Assembly: GCA_002762795.1 (NCBI GenBank)
Contig: PCYA01000010.1
Span: forward strand, 10,418 to 72,070
Origin: Candidatus Woesearchaeota archaeon CG10_big_fil_rev_8_21_14_0_10_37_12
GTDB lineage: Archaea > Nanobdellota > Nanobdellia > Woesearchaeales > ARS49
Direction of reading: 5' to 3'
Length of the DNA stretch: 61,653 nucleotides
The translations under genes and the position numbers were made by a program. The notes below the pieces were generated by a model. It saw nothing but the letters and a program-made list of their open reading frames with translations, was not told the DNA's origin and did not search any database. Below, piece after piece: positions 57,152 to 61,653 of this stretch (the first letter of the stretch is position 1; every line of letters begins with the position of its first letter).

Positions 57152-58483
57152 ATGTTATTTTCAGACTTAAAATTACCAGAGCACATACTTAGAGCGATAA
57201 AAGAACAAGGATTCACAGAACCAACACAAATTCAGGAGAAAACAATACCTCTCCTTTTGGCAGGCAAAGATATACTTGGACAATCACAAACGGGTTCTGG
57301 GAAAACAGCAGCATTTGGTCTGCCTATTCTTAGCAAGCTAACTTCCAATCAAGGTATTAAAGCACTTATTCTCACTCCTACAAGAGAACTTTGTGTCCAA
57401 GTAAGTGATGCTCTCAGAAAATTTTCAAAACACATGCGCTGCCATATTGTTCCTGTTTATGGAGGTGTAGGTATTGGGCCTCAACTGGGCGCAGTGAAGC
57501 AGGCAGATATTCTTGTTGCAACTCCTGGACGTTTGCTTGACTTAATGGAACGCGGAGTCAAGCTTAACACTGTTACATATCTTGTTTTGGATGAAGCAGA
57601 CAGAATGTTAGATATGGGATTTATCAACGATGTTGAAAAGATAATTCGTAGCACGTCAAAACAGCGCCAAACAGTGTTATTTAGCGCAACTCTTTCACCA
57701 AAATTGCGCAGTCTTGTTAATAAACATATGAACTCTCCTGTTTCAGTTCAGGCAAAAATAACAGTAGATACGAGTTTGCTTACAGAAAAAGTTTTTCTTG
57801 TGCAATCAAATGACAAATTTTCTTTGCTTGTACATTTTTTAAAAACTTCGCCTCCTGGAATAGCTATTGTTTTTTGTAAAACAAGACATGGTTGTGATAA
57901 ACTCGCAAAAAAATTGCGCACGCAAAAAATTGATGGAATTGCGATTCACGGCGGTTTGCCACAGAATAAGCGTATGAACATTATTAATAACCTTCACAAA
58001 ACTGGACAAGGAGTTCTTGTTGCAACTGATGTCGCGTCAAGAGGTTTGCACATTGATAATATTTCTCACGTTTACAATTATGATTTGCCGCAGGTTTCTG
58101 ATGATTATGTGCATAGAATTGGCAGAACAGCGCGTGCGGGGCAAAAAGGGGATGCAATCACTTTTGTTACTTCGCAAGATGTGAGAGATTTTAAAACAAT
58201 TATGCGTGACACAAACAGAAATCTTGTCACAACACCTCTTCCAGAATTTGAGAGGATTATTGTTCCTGAAATTAAAGGCGATCATCACAGAAATTCGCAG
58301 GGTAATCGCAGATCTTTTCAGTCTGATGGGCGGAGATCTTTTGGAAGATCAGGAAATAATCAGCGACCCAGAAGTCAAGGAAGAAGTAATAGTAGAACAG
58401 ATGATAGCAGAGAAAAAAGAGGGTCTAATAGGGCTTGGAGAGGAAGCAAGAGACCTGCCAGGCCAAAGAAGCAAAGACAGTAA
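57152..58483 (+). CDS. DEAD-box RNA helicase
   Basis: A 443-aa helicase. The Q motif is FTEPTQIQ, motif I SQTGSGKT, Ia PTRELC, II DEAD, III SAT and VI HRIGRTARAG. The last 55 residues are rich in Arg, Gly, Ser and Asn, as in CsdA/RhlE-type proteins that remodel RNA at low temperature or in ribosome assembly. ATG 57152 follows GGAG. The next gene is 13 nt downstream. Confidence 0.93.
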   Translation: MLFSDLKLPEHILRAIKEQGFTEPTQIQEKTIPLLLAGKDILGQSQTGSGKTAAFGLPILSKLTSNQGIKALILTPTRELCVQVSDALRKFSKHMRCHIVPVYGGVGIGPQLGAVKQADILVATPGRLLDLMERGVKLNTVTYLVLDEADRMLDMGFINDVEKIIRSTSKQRQTVLFSATLSPKLRSLVNKHMNSPVSVQAKITVDTSLLTEKVFLVQSNDKFSLLVHFLKTSPPGIAIVFCKTRHGCDKLAKKLRTQKIDGIAIHGGLPQNKRMNIINNLHKTGQGVLVATDVASRGLHIDNISHVYNYDLPQVSDDYVHRIGRTARAGQKGDAITFVTSQDVRDFKTIMRDTNRNLVTTPLPEFERIIVPEIKGDHHRNSQGNRRSFQSDGRRSFGRSGNNQRPRSQGRSNSRTDDSREKRGSNRAWRGSKRPARPKKQRQ

Positions 58484-58496
58484 TTTCTTTTAAAAA

Positions 58497-59036
58497 ATGA
58501 CGGCGATAAAAGTAAAGGGTTATGAATTTGAATTATTTAGAGTGAAAGATTCTTTCAATAGACGTGCAGTCCAGTTCATGAATCAAACTATTGAGTCACT
58601 TAAAAAAATTGGTGTTCATGAAGATCATATTGAGATAGAATTGGAAGCGTTTGCACTAAAAAAAGCTCCTGCTTCTGCGTTATGGTTTGTGGATGGTCAT
58701 CGCATGTATTTTAGTTATGATCTTGCAGGCAAATTTGTTGATAATTTATATGTTGTTTCGAAAGTAATTTCTCTTGAAGTTGCAGCAGTTATTAATGGAC
58801 AAAAAACAATGCAGGACTTCATCAGCGAATTTTCTGAAGATGAAAATATTGAGGAAGTGCGCAAAAAAGCAAGAGAAACGCTTGGTTTGGACAAAGACAC
58901 AAACGATTTCGAACTTATTGATAAAAAATACAAAGAATTAGCAAAAGAACACCATCCTGATAAAGACACAGGAAATTTACACTTATTCAAAGAAATCAAT
59001 CATGCACATAAAGTGTTGAAAAGGGAATTGAAATAG
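58497..59036 (+). CDS. J-domain-containing protein
   Basis: A 179-aa protein with a C-terminal J domain (about 122-179) containing the HPD motif in KEHHPDKD and the following FKEINHAHKVL. The N-terminal 120 residues are a conserved-looking but unnamed domain. It may recruit DnaK to RNA or ribosomal complexes; dnaK itself is not in the window. It follows the helicase gene by 13 nt and may be cotranscribed. Confidence 0.75.
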   Translation: MTAIKVKGYEFELFRVKDSFNRRAVQFMNQTIESLKKIGVHEDHIEIELEAFALKKAPASALWFVDGHRMYFSYDLAGKFVDNLYVVSKVISLEVAAVINGQKTMQDFISEFSEDENIEEVRKKARETLGLDKDTNDFELIDKKYKELAKEHHPDKDTGNLHLFKEINHAHKVLKRELK

Positions 59037-59163
59037 TAAGCCTCAAGAAGGACTCAGTACACGGCGAGTAAGCACCACTTTGCTCTCTCGGTTGTTGAGA
59101 GGGTTTAGCTAGAGAATGTGTTGCGAATATTTAATGGTTTTGGAGTTTTGAGACTGAGCTTGT

Positions 59164-60180
59164 TTATAACGTGCAAAAGGTGTTCCAGTATGTGCCTTTG
59201 TATTCTGCGTAGATGAAGTTGAAAAGTTTTTGGTAAGGTTTTATGTCTGTGCTGAGCAAATTTTTTCTTATTGCGTTGTCTGCTTCATTCATTGCTTCAA
59301 TGTATTCATCTCTGTTTTTCTTTTGTATGATAAGAGGAGGATAACCCAAAGTTAGGAGAATATGATTTAAGAGTATTCTTCCTGTTCTTCCGTTGCCATC
59401 ACTAAATGGGTGAATGTTCTCGAATTTGTGGTGGAAGAATATCACAAGTGCGAGTGGGTGCGTTGTTTTTTTCTGTTTATTGAACCAATCAAGTAAAAGT
59501 TTAATATCTGTTTTTACATAATGTGCAGGGCTTGGTTTAAATGGTTGCCCTAAAATTCTAATATCATGATTTCTGTATCCTTTTCTCGAATCAATTCGTT
59601 CTAATAGTGCATCATGAACCTCTTCAATCATATTTAAAGAGAGTTCTGGTTTTTTCCCTAACAAATCGAAAAACACATTTTTAGAGTTCTGCAAGTCATA
59701 TATTTCTCGCAATGTTCTATTTTTTGGGGCTCTGTGTTCCCTAAGCAGTTTTGTTGCTTCCTTTAGCGTTATCGTATTGCCTTCTATTGATGTACTACTA
59801 ACTGCAAACTTAATTAAAAAAATATCAAAAATTTCTTTTTTTGTTTCATTAGAAAATTTCAAGAATTTTAGGTCGTAATGAATCTTAGTTGATTCAATAA
59901 ACTCCATCTGCTCTTTTGAAAAAAAAAGGCTTTTTTTGAGCTTTTTATTTTTTGCTTTGTTAAGATAATACTCTGATTCAAGAAACTTTTTTATCGTATG
60001 ATAAGATTTACGGGTTTCTTTTTTATGTTTTTTCTCAAGATTTTCAATATTTATTTTACTCAAATCTGAACCCAGATTTTCAATATCTTTTGTAATCACT
60101 CTACCGGCTTTATCCCTGACAGAAACACGCAAAGTATAATACTTTTTTCCACCAACTTTCTTCACATGGATGTAAGCCAT
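59164..60180 (-). CDS. Fic/DOC family protein (AMP transferase-like)
   Basis: A 338-aa Fic protein. The active-site motif HPFSDGNGRTGR (about 257-268) is complete and the N-terminal inhibitory motif SSTSIEGN (about 128-135) marks a class II autoinhibited enzyme. The N-terminal 60 residues start MAYIHVKKVGGKKYYTL and form a separate basic part. The expected activity is AMPylation of a protein target, perhaps as a toxin or regulator. ATG 60180 follows a TTTAAATAG TATA box about 25 nt upstream. Confidence 0.85.
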   Translation of the reverse strand: MAYIHVKKVGGKKYYTLRVSVRDKAGRVITKDIENLGSDLSKINIENLEKKHKKETRKSYHTIKKFLESEYYLNKAKNKKLKKSLFFSKEQMEFIESTKIHYDLKFLKFSNETKKEIFDIFLIKFAVSSTSIEGNTITLKEATKLLREHRAPKNRTLREIYDLQNSKNVFFDLLGKKPELSLNMIEEVHDALLERIDSRKGYRNHDIRILGQPFKPSPAHYVKTDIKLLLDWFNKQKKTTHPLALVIFFHHKFENIHPFSDGNGRTGRILLNHILLTLGYPPLIIQKKNRDEYIEAMNEADNAIRKNLLSTDIKPYQKLFNFIYAEYKGTYWNTFCTL

Positions 60181-60294
60181 ACACGTATGCATGAATAATA
60201 CTATTTAAATCTTTCCCCTTACAAGTTCTTTTTCAAATGTAAGGGGAAATTTGGCTTACAATCCAAAAAGGAGTGCTTACGAATTGAAATTATA

Positions 60295-60379
60295 AGCCTC
60301 CGAAGGGAGTTGCACCCTCGACCTCGACATGTTTGTTGATTAATACCAATGTCGCGCTATACTACTAAGCTACGGAGGC
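60295..60379 (-). tRNA. tRNA-Thr (GGT) with a 13-nt intron
   Basis: The acceptor stem GCCTCCG/CGGAGGC, D arm GCTTAGTAGTATAGC, anticodon stem CGACA/TGTCG and T stem GAGGG/CCCTT are present. The loop TTGGTA carries GGT and is followed by about 13 extra nt, read as a minimal intron. The T loop is TGCAACT with G where U55 is expected. Discriminator U73 fits archaeal tRNA-Thr. It precedes the CRISPR array. Confidence 0.85.
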
Positions 60380-60463
60380 AAAGTAGTTTAAAGATAATAT
60401 TTAGCACTCAGTACTCAGTTTTTAAAGTTTTCTTGCAAATAAGCAGTTTTTGCCACCAATTCC

Positions 60464-61009
60464 ATCTACAATAGTAGAAATTAAAGCATGCTTCTAGACA
60501 ATGAGCTGTAAAGTTAGCGTCAGGTTTTATCTACAATAGTAGAAATTAAAGCATGCTTCTAGACCTTATCTCTTTAACACCTTGCATTAAACATCTACAA
60601 TAGTAGAAATTAAAGCATGCTTCTAGACATCAAATAAGACTTTTTGTAATTAATATCTACAATAGTAGAAATTAAAGCATGCTTCTAGACGTTCGACAAC
60701 CACGATTAATCCAACATTATCTACAATAGTAGAAATTAAAGCATGCTTCTAGACATTATCACCACGATTACTCTCGATAGCATATCTACAATAGTAGAAA
60801 TTAAAGCATGCTTCTAGACGTCAACCCAAGGAGGAACGAAAAAATGATCTACAATAGTAGAAATTAAAGCATGCTTCTAGACGTTACCCCTCAACGTTGC
60901 TACTTCTTTTATCTACAATAGTAGAAATTAAAGCATGCTTCTAGACCAGAATTTGTCTCGCTTCCAGAAAAACATCTACAATAGTAGAAATTAAAGCATG
61001 CTTCTAGAC
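60464..61009 (-). CRISPR. Type V-A-like CRISPR array, 9 repeats and 8 spacers
   Basis: Nine identical 36-nt repeats start at 60464, 60529, 60593, 60655, 60719, 60784, 60847, 60911 and 60974. Spacers are 26-29 nt. On the minus strand the repeat starts GTCTAGAAGCATGC and ends AATTTCTACTATTGTAGAT; the TCTAC-loop-GTAGA handle is the hallmark of Cas12a crRNA. Transcription runs toward lower coordinates, away from cas2, with the leader at 61010-61231. All repeats are intact, including the leader-distal one. It is very probably the array of a type V-A system. Confidence 0.97.
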
Positions 61010-61231
61010 AGGTAATCTGGTGATTATATAAACCTTTTTTTTCTGTTTTACTTAAATTCCAGTCGTGTGTACATCATTTTAGAGTGTTACATCTAAAACT
61101 CATTTTTCAAGAATGCAATACTATCATTATTTTTATATTTTCCTGAAATTAGCCTCACTGCCTCTTAAAAGAGAGAATTTATGGGATTTAGCAATTTAAA
61201 CGCTAAAAAATTAAGACTGAGGTTTGCAGGT
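61010..61231. other. CRISPR leader / cas2-array intergenic region
   Basis: This AT-rich 222-nt region separates cas2 from the array. Besides the TATA box near the array it contains a TTTAAGAGGCAGTGAGG patch and a run of A/T. No reading frame is supported. It is the expected leader position for new spacer integration. Confidence 0.6.
61021..61038 (-). promoter_or_regulatory. CRISPR leader promoter
   Basis: On the minus strand AAAAGGTTTATATAATCA is a strong BRE plus TATA box about 12-30 nt before the first repeat, so transcription would start at or just inside the first repeat. It shares its core with the tfb and 13.1-kb promoters. Confidence 0.65.
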
Positions 61232-61504
61232 TTAATACATAAGAAGGTCTGTTTCTTCATTTTTAGCATAGCCAAACCTTGATATTTGGTTTTCTGCGGT
61301 TATTTTAAATATCAAAACACTATCTCCTTGATTGAATCTTTTTTCGAAGCGATTCTTAATTTCTTCCTGCACTATTTCGAGAATCCTTTTGCTGTTCTTT
61401 ATTTCATATACTGAATACTGGAGTCTACGCCCATAACTTAAAATGAACTTGGAAAATTCAGTTCTTAAATGGTCGTCTTGAATATCATACGTTAAAATAA
61501 TCAT
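61232..61504 (-). CDS. cas2: CRISPR-associated endoribonuclease Cas2
   Basis: A 90-aa Cas2 with the ferredoxin-like start IILTYDIQDD (catalytic-type Asp near residue 7), RRLQYSVYE and a second strand region with DSVLIFKI. It is the adaptor that joins two Cas1 dimers for spacer integration. Its ATG overlaps the cas1 stop (ATGA). Gene order cas1-cas2-array and the repeat type match type V-A loci. Confidence 0.92.
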   Translation of the reverse strand: MIILTYDIQDDHLRTEFSKFILSYGRRLQYSVYEIKNSKRILEIVQEEIKNRFEKRFNQGDSVLIFKITAENQISRFGYAKNEETDLLMY

Positions 61505-61653
61505 ATGTCTGCCTCAATAGTGAAATTAGGATATTCATCTATTTTTTTTCCTTTTATGAAAGACCTATAATACGATTGAATATATAAGAATATTTTTTCT
61601 TTATGTTGAAGAATCTCCCTTAACATTAATTCAGAATATTTTTTATTAAATTC
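61501..61653 (-). CDS. cas1: Cas1 C-terminal end (partial at window edge)
   Basis: Fifty codons remain inside the window and end EYPNFTIEADI-stop, with SYYRSFIKGKKIDEYPNF resembling the Cas1 C-terminal tail after its catalytic domain. The gene continues beyond 61653 on the minus strand. The stop overlaps the cas2 ATG. Identification rests on position and the tail pattern, so it is less certain than cas2. Confidence 0.75.
   Translation of the reverse strand, partial: EFNKKYSELMLREILQHKEKIFLYIQSYYRSFIKGKKIDEYPNFTIEADI

Noticed and set aside
59037-59163. C/D box small RNA between the J-domain and Fic genes
   Set aside because: A CTGA-like box and a CTCTC/GAGAG hairpin are present, but no C box is seen at a proper distance. 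A terminator is more likely.
59164-60180. Fic protein as part of the CRISPR locus
   Set aside because: A tRNA gene and separate promoters lie between them and no type V-A locus is known to need Fic; adjacency alone is weak.

Overview
The window reads as a low-GC archaeal chromosome segment, most likely from a DPANN lineage such as Woesearchaeota or Pacearchaeota (lineage is inference; archaeal identity is well supported). Archaeal markers seen directly are transcription factor B, ribosomal protein L10e, an AbrB-PhoU phosphate regulator, archaeal AMP phosphorylase, intron-containing tRNAs, and strong BRE/TATA promoters of the form AAAGGTTTATATA. Many genes look leaderless, with a TATA box about 25 nt before the ATG. 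Several genes look bacterial in origin: PlsC, PaaK/LuxE-like ligase, RsuA/RluB, DinD, GST and Fic.

Layout. 0.3-7 kb: UMF1-type MFS transporter, HAD nucleotidase, acyltransferase plus adenylating enzyme, a frameshifted DUF2087 gene, a coupled speD-bpsA pair for branched polyamines, rpl10e and a 44-aa gene. 7-18.5 kb: tandem membrane paralogues, Cys-rich surface proteins, a wHTH/zinc-ribbon/DUF4013 operon, a HemK-like methyltransferase fused to a kinase-like domain, UMPH-1 nucleotidase, alkyltransferase, a PyrB-PyrI fusion, a nucleotidyltransferase and an SDR. 18.5-27.5 kb: an accessory region with truncated M20, phosphoesterase and ABC remnants, hairpin-rich repeats, a 667-aa guanylate-kinase-like orphan, the PhoU-like regulator and a three-gene orphan membrane cassette. 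27.4-40.8 kb: methyltransferase, ileS, VOC, DinD, racemase, small membrane/nuclease genes, an ABC-2 exporter operon with a GST, an FAD oxidoreductase, MsrB and a large Cys-rich secreted protein. 41-45.7 kb: tfb, three small membrane-anchored Cys-rich proteins, rlmH, a lipoprotein and a tRNA-Ser cluster. 46-59 kb: transketolase, a voltage-sensor-like protein, deoA, AI-2E permease, tRNA-Val, RimK with its retropepsin partner, guaB, an RNA pseudouridine synthase, a DEAD helicase and a J-domain protein. 59-61.65 kb: Fic protein, tRNA-Thr, and a CRISPR array of nine repeats with cas2 and the 3' end of cas1. The repeat carries the Cas12a-type handle, so the window ends inside a predicted type V-A locus whose effector lies beyond the edge.

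The most unusual signal outside CRISPR is repeat biology. Short AT-rich palindromes (7-14 bp stems, usually 2-5 nt loops) occur singly and in tandem between genes and inside gene copies. In three places (deoA, tRNA-Ser, tRNA-Val) truncated copies of a gene's 5' end carrying palindromes sit just upstream of the intact gene. This suggests a palindromic element or process that keeps, or regenerates, an intact downstream copy. Two other structured repeat families, one with compensatory base changes, are dispersed in the same intergenic regions.
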